This document shows positions 23,782 to 35,790 of a stretch of DNA of 64,000 nucleotides, one piece after another. The stretch comes from Hordeum vulgare subsp. vulgare (taxonomy: Eukaryota > Streptophyta > Magnoliopsida > Poales > Poaceae): the NCBI RefSeq assembly GCF_904849725.1, contig NC_058520.1, positions 401,277,993-401,341,992 of the forward strand, given 5' to 3'. Within the stretch, counting starts at the first letter, position 1; each line of letters opens with the position of its first letter. Below the pieces are notes generated by a model. It searched no databases, was not told where the DNA came from, and worked only from the letters and a program-made list of their open reading frames with translations. The translations under genes and the position numbers were made by a program.

Positions 23782-23925
23782 GTATATATAATGAATTTTT
23801 CCACATGAAAATACGCGCTCACAAAGAATTCATAGTCCAGGAGGTGCACGAGGTCCCCACAAGCCATCAGGTCACGGCCTAGGGGAGCCTATTGGCTTGT
23901 GCCTCCCTCGTGGGTGCCCTAGACT
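23782..23925 (-). promoter_or_regulatory. A1 internal hairpin (H4) and TATA box before the 3' ORF
   Basis: The pol frame ends with a TAA at about 24005 and the 3' ORF starts at 23700. Between them are a hairpin, CACGAGG/CCTCGTG (23847-23853 with 23906-23912) and CACAAGCCA/TGGCTTGTG (23858-23866 with 23893-23901), and then TATATATA (23783-23790) 85 nt before the ATG. This is the same arrangement, hairpin then TATA, as in the Athila-type LTRs here. That it is a promoter is inference. Confidence 0.55.
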
Positions 23926-24004
23926 CCTTTTTATTTTTATATTTTTTTTCTAAAATACCAAAACCAGCAAAATATATTTTCTGGAATTTTTGGAGTCGGA
24001 TTAC

Positions 24005-25261
24005 TTACCGCACCATGTACCTACCCCTTTTTGAGGTTTCTCGAGTGTTCTCGAAGACTTCCTTTATGTGCTCCTCCGGTGTTATGACTTGGATGACATT
24101 AGTTTCCTCGTTCATGGACGTACTTGAAATATAATACTTGATTATTTTCCCATTCACCACTCTCCGGTTTTTACCTTCAAAGTTATTAATTTTTATAGCA
24201 CTAGAGCGATAAACCTCCTCGAAAACATAAGGTCCTTCCCATTTGGAGAGGAGTTTCCCTCAAAAAAATCTAAAACAAGAATTGTACACTAAGTCTCCTA
24301 CATCAAATTCTCGTTTTTGAATTCTCTTGCCATGCCATCTTTTAACCTTCTCTTTAAATAACTTAGCATTCTCATAAGCTTGTGTCATCCATTCATCAAG
24401 TGAGCTAATATCAAATAACCTCTTTTCACCGACAAGTTTAAAATCAGAATTAAGTTCTTTAATTGCCCAATAAGCTTTATGATCTAACTCAAGAGGTAAA
24501 TTGAATGCCTTTCCATAGAACATTTTATATGGGGACATCCCCATGGGATTCTTATAAGCATTCCTATAAGACCACAATGCATCATCAAGTTTCTTAGACC
24601 AATTCTTTCTAGACCTATTAACAGCCTTGTGCAAGATTAATTTTATTTCACGATTGCTTAATTCAACTTGGCCACTAGATTGAGGATGATAAGGTGATGC
24701 AATTCTATGGTTAACATCATAGTTAACTAAAAGTTTATGGAAAGCACCTTCAATAAAATGTGAATCACCATCAGTCATTAAGTATCTAGGTACACCAAAC
24801 CTCGGATAGATAATGTCTTTAAGAATTTTAATAGAAGTGTTATGATCAGTACTACTAGTTGGAATAGCTTATACCCATTTAGTAATGTAATCAATAACAA
24901 ATAAAATATGAGTATATCCATTAGAAGAAGGAAAAGGTCCCATAAATTCAAAACCCCACACATCAAATGGTTCAATAGCAAGTGAATTGTTCATAGGCAT
25001 TTCCTGACATTAACGAATAGTACCAACTCTTTCGCATTCATTACAAGAAAGGACATACTAACCATCATATTTAAAAAGAGTAGGCCAATAGAACCCATAT
25101 TGTAATACCTTGTGTGCAGTTCTGTCCCCGACATGGTGTCCTCCGTAGGCCTCGGAATGACACTTCTTTAGAATTTCTCCCTGCTCATGGTCATGTATAC
25201 AATGTCTAAGAACACCATCTAATCCTTCTTTATAAAGATGTGCGTCATCCCAAAAGTAATG
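24005..25261 (-). pseudogene. A1 integrase, degenerate
   Basis: The region can be read in pieces. The core has YLMTDGDSHFIEGAF (second catalytic Asp) and SSGQVELSNREIKL (catalytic Glu). The first Asp motif reads WGFEFMGPF, with Glu where Asp is normal. A TAA interrupts the frame just after YITKWV. Downstream, NWSKKLDDALWSYRNAYKN and GMSPYKMFYGKAFNLPLEL are characteristic of Athila-lineage integrases. The C-terminal part runs to RYMVR and a stop at about 24005, with a frame break near 24260. Confidence 0.85.
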
Positions 25262-25820
25262 TCAGAAATCATGGAAGATTTTTTTTCTTTTGTTGATAGG
25301 TGAAGCTAGGCGGAATATATTTGCAACAATGTAATTAGCATAATCTGCATACCAAGGAGTACTACGTGAAGTTTTTATAACTACAAGTTGCTTATCAGGA
25401 AAATTATCATCAATAGGCACTGGGTCATCAAGAACATTTTCCATCCAAGACAAGTTATCTGCTACAGGGTTGTCAGCGCCCTTCCTATCAACGATATGCA
25501 GATCAAATTCCTGGAGTAATAACACCCATCTAATGAGTCTGGGTTTAGCATCTTTCTTCTCCATAAGGTATTTAATAGCAACATGATCAGTATGAATAGT
25601 TACTTTAGAATCAAAAATATAAGGTCTAAACTTATTACATGCAAAAACAAGTGCTAAAAATTCCTTTTGAGTAGTACCATAATTTCTTTGAGCAGTGTCT
25701 AGGGCCTTACTAGCATAATGAATAACATTCATTTTCTTGTCTACTCTTTGCCCTAGAACAAAACCAACAACATAATCACTAGCATCACACATAGTTTCAA
25801 ATGGTAGATTCCAATGAGGT
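25262..25820 (-). pseudogene. A1 RNase H
   Basis: One open frame, 25792-25262. The catalytic acidic residues appear in [10 protein letters not shown] (Asp), [12 protein letters not shown] (Glu) and [12 protein letters not shown] (Asp). [14 protein letters not shown] marks the end of the domain and the tether to integrase. It is the best-preserved part of A1 pol. It degrades RNA in RNA-DNA hybrids during reverse transcription. Confidence 0.85.
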
Positions 25821-25899
25821 GGTTGGACAATAGGTGCTGAAATTAAGGTTTTCTTAAGTATTTCAAAGGCTTCTACACAATCATAATAAAAAACAAAAC

Positions 25900-26640
25900 G
25901 ATCATATTTTTGAAGAAGATTAGTTAATGGCCTAGAAATTTTTTAATGAAATACTTATCGAAACCAACATGACCAAGGAAACTTCTTACACCTTTGATAT
26001 CTTTTGGGCAAGTCATTTTCTCTACTACATAAACTTTGGCATTATCCACCTCAATACCTTGTTTAGAAATTTTATGCCCAAGCAACATACCTTCATTCAC
26101 CATAAAGTGGCACTTCTCCCAATTCAAGACGAGATTAGTTTCTTCACATCTCTGCAAAACTCGATGAAGGTTGCTCAAGCAATCATCAAAGGAAGTCCCG
26201 TAAAAGAAAAAATAATCCATGAAAACCTCAACAATCTTCTCAGAAAAGTCAGAGAATATAGCAGGCATACATCTTTGAAAGGTAGCATAAGTTCCAAAAG
26301 GGCAAGTAAAGGTAGTTTTCTCTTAGTGCTCTTTTGACACAGGTATTTGAGAGAATCGAGAATATCCATCAAGAAAGCAAAAGTCTGTGTGCTTTAATAA
26401 TCTTTCTAACATTTGATCAATAAAAAGCAAAGGGTAATGGTCTTTTCTAGTAGCATTATTCAATTTCCTCAAATCAATTACCATCCTATAACCAGTTACT
26501 ATCCTTTGTGGAATACGTTAATTTTTATCATTATGAACAACAATTATACCACCTTTCTTAGGGAGACAATGAAGAGGACTTACCCATCTACTATCATCAA
26601 TAGGATAGATTATACCTGCTACCAGAACTTTCAGTATTTC
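25900..26640 (-). pseudogene. A1 reverse transcriptase, active site lost
   Basis: Pieces of RT are visible: IIYPIDDSRWVSPLHCLPKKGG at the N-terminal end (continuing from the upstream frame), then DIKGVRSFLGHVGF near the thumb. The catalytic box that should read FMDD is FMDYFFFYG, so one of the two essential aspartates is gone. The frame changes around 26268-26518, where the palm region is scrambled, and again at 25924. The copy cannot be active. Confidence 0.8.
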
Positions 26641-27560
26641 AGTTCTGACCACCACTTTAATCATAGGGTTGAGACGGTATTGATGATCAACTACTGGTTT
26701 AGCATGAGGTTCCATATTAATCTTGTTCTGATAGAGAATAGGGCTTATGCCCTTAGGATCATCGAGAGTATATCCAACAGCAACCCTCTGCTTCTTTAAA
26801 GTTTTGAGTAATCTCTTTTCTTCCTGTTCTGAAAGGTTAGCACTAATAATAACTTGATACATATTCTTGTCATAAAGATTAGCATATTTCAAAGTATCAG
26901 GTAAAGCCTTAAGCTCAAAAACGAGATATCCCTTGGGTGGGGGAGGATCACCTAAAATTTCAACTGGTAAATTGTGCTTAAGGATAGGTTCTTGATCAAG
27001 GAGTATGCTACCTATTTCATCACTTTCATTCAACAACATATCATTCTCATGGTATAGCAAATATTGTTCTAGTGGATCGGTAGGAGGTACAACAATAGAA
27101 GCAAGACCAATTATTTCATCCTTACTAGGAAGTTCTTTTTCTTGTGGCTGTTTTCTAAACTTGGAGAAATTAAACTCATGAGAAATATCATCAAAGCTCA
27201 CTTTGATCTTCTGAGTAGCACAATTAATTTCAACATTAACCATATTAAAGAAAGGTCTACCAAATATGATGAGACAAAAGTTATTTTGTTCCAAACCAAG
27301 TACTAGAAAATCGGTGGGGTACTTGACTTTTCCGCACAAGACTTCAACAACTCTAACAATCCCAAGTGGCCAAATAGTGTCACGGTTTGCAAGCTTAATA
27401 GTGACATCAATATATTAAATTTCAGAGGGTGATATATCATGCATAATTTCTTGATATAATGTAAAAGGCATAGCACTAATACTAGCACCTATATCACACA
27501 GGCCATGATAGCAATGATCTCATATTTTAACTGAGATAACAGGTGTGCCTACCAGTGGTT
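26641..27560 (-). pseudogene. A1 protease and linker to RT
   Basis: The protease active site reads CDIGASISAMP near 27500, then a stop interrupts the frame. From 27339 the frame KVKYPTDFLVLG...IIFGRPFFN is the C-terminal half of the retropepsin. It continues as an acidic linker (GLASIVVPPTDPLEQYLL, PPPPKGYLVFELK) to the start of RT, all in the Athila style. Confidence 0.8.
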
Positions 27561-27579
27561 TATTTTTATATAGTTAACT

Positions 27580-28120
27580 TCATTTGTTTCTAACATGTTT
27601 TGCAATTCTAGGAGCTTCATCACACACGTAAATAACCTGGCCATCAAGATTATAAACTAGGAGATCTTTCACTATAGCAACATTAGGCTCAACATTTATT
27701 TTCTCAGAAGGTGTAGGTGTTCTAACATAACTCTTATTAACGACTGTCGTAGCCATAGCATGTTCTCTAACCCTAACAAGGAAAGGAGGTTTCTCAATGT
27801 AAGGAGTAGGAAGAATTGGATCAACATGGTTCACAATTATTTCTTCCTTCTTAATTCTAACAGGTTCCTCTGGTAACTTTTCAATGGGAGGATGATATTT
27901 AAACCATTTTTCCTTCGGAAGGTCAACATAAGCAGCAATAGATTCGCAAAAGGTAGCACTATCTCATAGTCAAGGCCATATTTATTGCTGAACTCATGAA
28001 AGGGAGAAGTTCACATGAAGAATTTAACACAATCAAAATCAAGCATTATACCTGACTCTTTACCTTCGTAGAGTTCCCAATCTTCAGAGTTGCGTTTAAT
28101 CCTTTCCAAAAGATCCCATC
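27580..28120 (-). pseudogene. A1 gag C-terminal part, left of T2
   Basis: The frame at 27834-27580 contains NHVDPILPTPYIEKPPF and ATTVVNKSYVRTPTPSEK, residues typical of Athila-type polyproteins between gag and protease. Further right, towards 28120, a decayed gag segment can be followed into the T2 target site CCATC (28116-28120). Confidence 0.7.
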
Positions 28121-28678
28121 TGATGGGGTCATAGTCCTAGGGTAGGGTCATAGGCCTGCCTTGTAGGTCCAACCCAAGGACTACCCCTCATAAGGGATAA
28201 GACCCTTAGTCAGTTCCGACTGAACTAAGGAGTTCCCTCCACCCAGTCGGTAACAGATCCTCGACCGTCCAGTCAGAGATTAGCATTCGGAGTTTATCAA
28301 ACTAACCGACTGGATTCCACTCTGTGCATCGTAACCCCCCTGGAGGGAAACGGTCATACGTTTCCATGTGCCTTTATTAGCATTTAAGACGTACGTTACC
28401 TGTAACGTAGGCATTTATTCTCCACTACTCCACCCATGTGCACCGAACCGTTGTGGAGGGCAGCGCACTCTATATAAGCCACCCTCCTCCACTGGTGCGG
28501 GGGTTAGCAATTCACTGTATTCGATATTCCACTCGACAACAAGCTCCTTGAGCACTGAGACGTAGGGCTGTTACCTCCACCGCAGAGGGGCTTGAACTCA
28601 TACAACCTCACCGTAGCTAAGGCTCTGCCCATCCCTTTCGTACCCTACACATCTATTGTTAGGCTTATACCCACGACA
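28121..28678 (+). repeat. T2 5' LTR
   Basis: It starts TGATGGGGTCATAGTCC and ends CCCACGACA. The TATA box TATATAAG is at 28471-28478, in the context GCGCACTCTATATAAGCC shared with T3. Confidence 0.97.
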
Positions 28679-28699
28679 GTTGGTGCCCACCTTGGGGCA
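28679..28699 (+). promoter_or_regulatory. T2 primer-binding site
   Basis: GTTGGTGCCCACCTTGGGGC directly follows the LTR. I do not assign the tRNA. Confidence 0.8.
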
Positions 28700-28745
28700 G
28701 GCGTCTAAGCGACTTCCGGCGAGTTTGCGACTACATCACTTCGTC

Positions 28746-30586
28746 ATGTCGTCTGGTGGAGATTCGAGCATGGGTCACGAGATCTTCTTCGGCGCTCTCT
28801 CCTTCACCGTCGACGATTCGGCATGGCTTCGGGACGCCCCTCTCGACATCGAGGCGCTTCCCCGCCGCGGGGCTACTCACTTCCGTGCCGGCGCCCGCGG
28901 CATTCTTCTTCTCCAGCAGTCGGCTTCGGTGTCGACCTACACCGCCGTCACGCGCCGCAACAAGCGGTCCCGCCGTCTGCGGCTCCAGCGTTGGGTGCAA
29001 CACGCCCAGGCTCGCCAGAATGCGTCTTCACAAGTGGCAGTTCTAGAGTCGGTTGTGGTTGCCCCGCCGTCCCAGCGCTCGGACTCGGTTCCGACCGAGT
29101 TTCCTTCCGAGTACGCGGGGCGCGAGCCTACAGCAGAAGTACACATGGCCAACTCCCACGAAGATCCCCGTCAAGCTGGCCGGAACGAGCACGAGATCGG
29201 CGAAACGTCCGGTGCGCGTCGTCCGCCTCGCCGTTCTGCCAGTCCGCACACTCGGCGAAGCAACGTGGAGTTGTTCCGCACACCCCTCCTCAACTTGGCT
29301 GCGGCTGCCAAGATAGCCGATTCCCTTCAGCCGACTGATTCAGAGGCTGGCAGGGGGATCGAGCAAATCCGCGCCCTATTGCACACGGCGCAGCAGCAAA
29401 ATTCGGCGGTCTCCCAGTCGCACAACAGGATCTACAATAGTTCTGTTCATGCGAATACGCATCGGTCAGTTCATAGCCCTGGTTCTCATCAGCGACACAG
29501 AGGAGGCAGTCATTCCATAAATCCCGAAGATCATCGCCGTTCATGCACCCCTCCGCGGGGTGGGCCCTATGGGCCCCGACATCATGATGATCAGCGTTCA
29601 GTCGGCGTCACTTACGACCCAAGGCCCGACGCGAGAGGGCATATCGCCCAGCGGAGGGTCGACAGGGGCCGAGCCACCGCGATGGTTACGATATTGACCG
29701 TCCGAGTGGAAGCAGGACCATCGTTTTTGGTCCCGAGTGTTTCAGTCGAGCCATCCGTTCGGCTGACATCCCTCCCAACTTCCGATTGGCGACGGGAATT
29801 AGCAAGTTTACAGGAGAGTCCAAGCCAGAAACGTGGCTGGATGATTACCGAGTAGCAGTCCAGATCGGAGGAGGAGACAACCATGTCGCCATGAAGCACC
29901 TCCCTCTGATGCTCGACGGCTCGGTGCGAGCATGGTTGAACCAGTTGGCCCCCTCAAGCATCTACAGCTAGGCAGATCTGGCCCGTGTGTTCATCAGGAC
30001 CTTCGAAGGGACTTGCAAGCACCCTACTGGCCTCGTGGAACTCCAGCACTGCGTCCAGAAGCAGAATGAGCCCCTGCGTGATTTCATTCAGCGTTGGACA
30101 ACTCTCTACCACACGGTGGAGAACGTCACAGAGCATCAAGCAGTCTGCGCCTTCAAGGCAGGCGTGCGGTACAGAGATCTGTACCTGAAGTTCGGCCGAA
30201 CGGGTGACATCTCCATGAGAAAGATGATGGAGATAGCAACACGCTATGCAAATGGCAAAGAAGAGGACCGCATCCGAAGCGGCAAACACAAAACAGTCGC
30301 CGATGGAGATGGGATTAACACTCGGAAGCAAAAGCAGAAAGCTCCGTCCGCTCCGCAGGCAGAAGCTGCAGCCGTAACCAATGCCAAGTTCAAGGGCAAA
30401 GGGAAGGCTCAGTTCACCCCCAAGAAGAAGCAGTTCAATAACCCCATCCTGGACCAGCCATGTCCGGTTCATACGAAGATGGATGAAGAGGGCAACCCCA
30501 TATATGCAAAGCATACCACTCGACAGTGTCGCCTCCTGATCCAGGGGTTCAGCGAAGGACAACCGAGTGAGAAGGACAATGAATAG
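28746..30586 (+). pseudogene. T2 gag
   Basis: It starts at the ATG at 28746 (MSSGGDSSMGHEIFFG). The N-terminal 300 codons are Arg/Ser-rich and low-complexity. A one-base loss near 29670-29684 shifts the frame; the gag core then continues from 29684 with ISKFTGESKPETWLDDYRV, RAWLNQLAPSSIYS and FEGTCKHPTGLVELQHCVQ. A TAG at 29969-29971 (Trp TGG to TAG) interrupts it. A Cys/His box, CPVH...H...C, lies near the C-terminus, and the frame ends at a TAG at 30584-30586. Gag would form the particle and bind the RNA. Confidence 0.9.
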
Positions 30587-31420
30587 GATGAGGAGGATAA
30601 GGAGGATCCGTTCCCCCAAGTTCATGCAACACTGATGATTTTTGCTGACATCGAGAGCAAGAGTCGACTAAAACTGGTGAACAGGGAGGTGAACATGGCC
30701 ACCCCTACCAACCCCAAGTTCCTCAAATGGTCTCAGACTGCGATCACCTTTGACCAGTCGGATCATCCAGCGCACGTACCCACCCCAGGGAGACAGGCTC
30801 TCGTCGTCGTCCCGGTGGTGGAGGGAGTCCGACTGCGCAAAGTCCTCATGGACGGCGGCAGTGGCTTGAACATCATGTACGCCGACACTCTCAAGGGGGT
30901 GGGCATTCCGATGTCCAAACTCAGCGAGAGCAGCATGCAGTTCCATGGAGTTGTCCCTGGACGAAAGGCCAAGTCACTCGGCCAGATCACGTTGGACGTC
31001 GTTTTCGGCTCCGACAAGAACTTCTGCAAGGAAAAGCTGACGTTCGAAGTGGTGGACTTCCAGAGCGCTTACCACGCAATTCTGGGCCGCCCAGCATATG
31101 CGCGTTTCATGGCCCGTCCGTGTTACGTATACCTGAAGCTGAAGATGCCAGGCCCGAAAGGTGTGATCACCATCACGGGCAATCGACAGCGGGCCGAACA
31201 GTGTCTGCAGCAGGGATCAAGAATCGCCGACCAGCAGATGGCCGTCCTCGAGCTTGACGAGTACAAGAAAATAGTCGACCCCGCTGACTTGATGCGTTCG
31301 AAGACGCCAGCTTCGGTGTCTGCATTCCAGTCGGCGGGAGAGACGAAGAAGGTCAGCATCCACCCGACGGACGCCACTGCTGCCCCGACGAACATCTCCA
31401 CCACCCTCGATCCTAAATAG
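30587..31420 (+). pseudogene. T2 aspartic protease
   Basis: It is in the same frame as gag. The active site is VLMDGGSGLNIMY, followed by YHAILGRPAYARFMARP, the substrate-binding C-terminal part. It ends at TAG 31418-31420 after LDPK, most simply CAG to TAG. T1 has a TAG at the homologous place. Confidence 0.9.
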
Positions 31421-32700
31421 GAAGCCAAGCTCACCCAATTCCTCCGTGAGAACTCAGACATCTTCGCATGGAAACCCTCTGACATGCCAGGTGTACCCAG
31501 GGAGTTGGCTGAGCACCGACTGCATGTGGATCCCACCGCTCGGCCTGTCCGAGAACGCCTGCGTCGGTCCGCCGCGCATAAGAGGAAGGCAATCGGAGAA
31601 GAGGTGGCCAAGTTGTTGGCAGCCAACTTCATTCGCGAGGTTCACCACTCTGAGTGGCTCACCAATGTTGTCAGGGTGCCCAAGATGGACAAGTCACTCC
31701 GAATGTGCATCGACTTCAAGCATCTCAGTAAGGTCTGCCCGAAAGACCATTTTCCGCTCCCCCGCATCGATCAAATTGTCGATTCAACTGCGGGCTGCGA
31801 GCGATTGTCATTTCTTGATGCCTACTCGGGCTATCATCAGATCCGTCTGTATGGCCCCGATGAATTAAAAACAGCCTTCATCACCCCATTCGGGTGCTTC
31901 TGCTACATCACTATGCCATTCGGTTTGAAGAATGCAGGAGCTACCTTTATGCGCATGATCCAAAAATGTCTCCTCGACGAGATCGGTCGGAATGTGAAGG
32001 CGTATATGGATGATATCATAGTCAAGTCACGCAAAGGTTATGACCTGCCGACTGACTTGGCAGAAACATTCGCCAACCTTCGTAGGTACGATATCAAGCT
32101 CAACCCCGACAAATGTTCATTCGGCGTTCCCAGCGGAAAGTTACTCGGTTTCTTCGTTTCCGAACGAGGGATCGATGTCAACCCCGAAAAGATCGGGACC
32201 ATCGTCTGAATGGAGAGGCCGGTCAGAATACACGATGTTCAACGGCTCACAGGTTGCCTAGCGGCTTTGAGCAGGTACATCAGTCGACTCGGCGAGAAAG
32301 CACTTCCTCTATACCGACTCATGAAGAAATCAGATACTTTCGAGTGGACAGACGAAGCCCAAGTCGCATTCGACAACCTCAAAGTCCTACTTTCCACCCA
32401 GCCGGTTCTTACTGCTCCGCTTAGTAAAGAGCCCCTTCTTCTGTATATCGCGGCTACAAATCAAGTCGTCAGCACTGTTCTTACAGTCGAACAAGAAGAA
32501 GAAGGCAAAGCATACTAAGTTCAGCGGCCAGTGTATTACGTCTCCGAAGTCCTGACTCCTTCCAAGCAGAGGTATCCCCACTATCAAAAACTTATCTACG
32601 GGATTTACATGACTGCGAAGAAGGTAGCCCATTATTTCCAAGACCACTCGGTGTCTGTTGTTTCCGATGCCCCGTTGTCGGAAATCCTCCACAATCGGGA
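31421..32700 (+). pseudogene. T2 reverse transcriptase and relict RNase H
   Basis: RT motifs are complete: LRMCIDFKHLSKVCPKD, FLDAYSGYHQIRL, FITPFGCFCYITMPFG and the active site AYMDDIIVKS. A TGA at 32207-32209 (probably CGA) and a TAA at 32516-32518 interrupt the frame, which otherwise continues unchanged. The region after 32519 (VYYVSEVLTPSKQRYPHY) is the decayed first RNase H typical of Tat elements. Confidence 0.92.
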
Positions 32701-33300
32701 TGCATCAGGCCGAGTGGCGAAGTGGGCAATGGAGATGTTGTACTGCGATATCAAGTACGAGGCCAAGAAAGCTATTAAGTCTCAAGCTCTGGCTGACTTC
32801 ATAGAAGAATGGGTAGAACAACAGCAACCGACCCACATCTACTCGGCTCATTGGGCAATGTTCTTCGATGGGTCCAAGATGTTGAATGGCTCCGGCGCTG
32901 GCGTTGTGATCATATCGCCAAAGGGCGACAAACTCAAGTATGTGCTGCAGATACACTTCGATTCCTCCAACAACGAGGCAGAGTATGAAGCTCTCCTCTA
33001 TGGATTGCGCATGGCCATCTCACTCGGCGTCCGTCGCCTAATGGTCTACGGCGATTCGGATTTGGTGGTCAATCAAGTGATGAAGGAGTGGGACGTCAGG
33101 AACCCCACCATGACTACATACTGCAATGCGGTTAGGAAGCTGGAGAAAAAGTTTGAAGGTCTAGAACTCCACCATGTTCCGCGACTGAAGAACCAAGCAG
33201 CTAATGAGTTGGCAAAACTCGGATCCACTCGGAAACCAGTCCCGAGTGACGTCTGCCTCGAGCACCTCCACCTTCCCTCAGTCAAAGAAGATCCTTTCAC
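32701..33300 (+). pseudogene. T2 second RNase H (aRH)
   Basis: Part of the open frame 32531-34039. All catalytic motifs are present: WAMFFDGSKMLNGSGAG (Asp), SSNNEAEYEALLYG (Glu) and VYGDSDLVVNQV (Asp). Its presence between RT and integrase defines the Tat lineage. Compare T1, where the Glu is replaced. Confidence 0.9.
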
Positions 33301-34634
33301 AGAGGAACCAGTACAACCAAAGAGCTCGACAGATCCGACTGAAGTCGACGTACCTGTTGTGGTTGATCTGATCATGGAGATTCTTGTTGTCATCCCCGAT
33401 TGGACTGTGCCGATCATTGCATATATCCTGAGGCAGGAATTACCAGAAGACGAAGTCCTGGCCAGGCAGATAGTCCGCAGGTCGAAGTCGTTCACTGTCA
33501 TTGAGGGCCAGTTGTACAAGGAAAGCGTTTCAGGCGTTCTTCAACGATGCATCTCCCCAGAGGAGGGACAGTTAATCCTGGAAGATATTCACTCGGGAAC
33601 CTGCGGTCAACACGCCTCTTCGAGAGCGATCGTCGCCAAAGCATTCAGAGCTGGTTTCTTCTGGTTGCAGGCAAACGAAATGGCTAAACATATGGTCGAC
33701 CGATGTGAAGGCTGTCAGTTCTACTCCAACAAGTCCCACAACCCAACATCTGCGTTGAAGACAATCCCTCTTGTGTGGCCGTTTGCAGTATGGGAATTAG
33801 ATACAGTCGGTCCATTCAGGACAGGCCAAGGAGGATACACACATTTGTTGGTGGCAGTCGACAAGTTCACAAAATGGATTGAAACCAAGCCCATCAAGAA
33901 GCTCGACGCCTTAACAGCCATCAAGTTTGTCAGGGACATCATCTCCAGATTCGGTGTACCTCACAGCATAATCATGGACAACGGGACAAACTTTGACTCG
34001 GACAGATTCAAAGGTTTCTGCGCAAGCCAAGGTATCTGAGTGGATTTTTCTTCCGTGGCGCATCCTCAATCCAATGGACAAGCAGAGCGGGCGAATGGAC
34101 TTATTCTGCAAGGTTTGAAGCCCCGACTCCTGCGAGAGGTGGCACATGCCGCTAGCGCATGGGTCACCGAACTACCTTCAGTGCTTTGGGGTCTCCGCAC
34201 AACCCCGAACAAGATCTACAGGGCGATCACCGTTCTTCCTCGTTTACGGAGCAGAAGCAGTCCTTCCGAGTGACTTGCTTCACAATGCTCCACGAGTCGA
34301 ACTCTTCCCCGAAGCTGAAGCAGAACAAGCAAGGCAAGATGGAGTGGACCTTCTAGAGGAGGAGCGCGAGATGGCAGTGACTCGCTCAACCATTTATCAA
34401 CAAGATCTGTGGCGCTTTCACGCACGCCACGTCAGGAGTCGCACGTTCCAAGCACACGACCTGGTGCTCCGAGTGGATCAGCAAAGACCTCACAAGTTGG
34501 CTCCTGCCTGGGAAGGACCCTTCATCATCTCCAAGGTGCTGAACAACGGAGCATACAGACTCTACAACATCGATAGGGAGACAGACGAGCCGCGAGCATG
34601 GAACGGAGATCTCATAAAGCGCTTCTACACGTGA
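33301..34634 (+). pseudogene. T2 integrase
   Basis: The HHCC zinc region (HSGTCGQHAS, CEGCQFYS) is followed by the catalytic core WELDTVGPF, IIMDNGTNFDSD and NGQAERANGLI, so all three acidic residues are present. A TGA at 34037-34039, best explained as CGA to TGA, splits the core. One extra base near 34209 shifts the frame; the C-terminal part then reads FFLVYGAEAVLPSDLL to LIKRFYT, ending at 34634. Confidence 0.92.
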
Positions 34635-34747
34635 CCGTCGACTAAAGCAATGTAAAGAACAAGTATTGGTGAAATAGTATAAAGCAGATTGAGCTTTTGT
34701 AGATCCAAAATTCTTCCGCGGTCGCAGACTCCGGTCTCAAAAAAAAA

Positions 34748-35790
34748 CTTAGCTGCGATCCAGAATCGCCTAAGTACTAACTTTCTCCGAGTGTGCACTA
34801 AACGTCGACTCGGGGACTTAGCTGCAATCCAGAATCGCCTAAGTACTAACTTCCTTCGAGTGTGCACTTAACGTCGCACTCGGGGACTTAGCTGCGATCT
34901 AGAATCGCCTAAGTACTAACTTTCTCCGAGTGTGCACTAAACGTCGCACTCGGGGACTTAGCTGCGATCGAGAATCGCCTAAGTACTAACTTTTTCCGAG
35001 TGTGCACTAAACATCGCACTCGGGGACTTAGCTGCAATCCAGAATCGCCTAAGTACTAACTTTCTCCAAGTGTGCACTAAACGTCGCAATCGGGGACTTA
35101 GCTGCGATCCAGAATCACCTAAGTACTAACTTTCTCCGAGTGTGCACTAAACGTCGCACTCGAGGACTTAGCTGCAATCTAGAATCGCCTAAGTACTAAC
35201 TTCCTCCGAGTGTGCACTAAACGTCGCACTCGGGGACTTAGCTGCGATCCAGAATCGCCTAAGTACTAACTTTCTGCGAGTGTGCACTAAACGTCGCACT
35301 CGGAGACTTAGCTGCGATCCAGAATCGCCTAAGTACTAACTTTCTCCGAGTGTGCACTAAACGTCGCACTCGGGGACTTAGCTGCGATCCAGAATCTCCT
35401 AAGTACTAACTTTCTCCGAGTGTGCACTAAACGTCGCACTCGGGGACTTAGCTACGATCCAGAATCGCCTAAGTACAAACTTCCTCCGAGTGTGCACTAA
35501 ACGTCGCACTCAGGGACTTAGTTGCGATCCAGAATCGCCTAAGTACTAACTTTCTCCGAGTGTGCACTAAACGTCGCACTCGGGGACTTAGCTGCGATCC
35601 AGAATCGCCTAAGTACTAACTTTCCCCGAGCGTGCACTGAACGTCGCACTCAGGGACTTAGCTGCGATCAAGAATCACCTAAGTAATAACTTTCTCCGAG
35701 CGTGCACTACTCGTCACACTCGAAGACTTAACTGCGATCAAGAATCGCTGAAATGGGAAAGCTTCCCGCGACTGTATCCTATAGATACAC
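34748..35790. repeat. 70-bp hairpin tandem array in T2, 15 copies
   Basis: CTTAG starts units at 34748, 34817, 34887, 34957 and then every 70 bp to 35727. Each unit can fold through CTTAG/CTAAG and GCGAT/ATCGC around a short loop, and is joined by TTTCTCCGAGTGTGCACT and CGTCGCACTCGGGGA. Three further diverged hairpins follow, near 35954, 36182 and 36299. Tandem arrays in this 3' position are known for Tat elements and can seed satellite DNA. It is homologous to the T3 array. Confidence 0.95.

Noticed and set aside
34748..35790. CRISPR-like array
   Set aside because: Whole 70-bp units repeat head to tail with no unique spacers, inside a plant retrotransposon.
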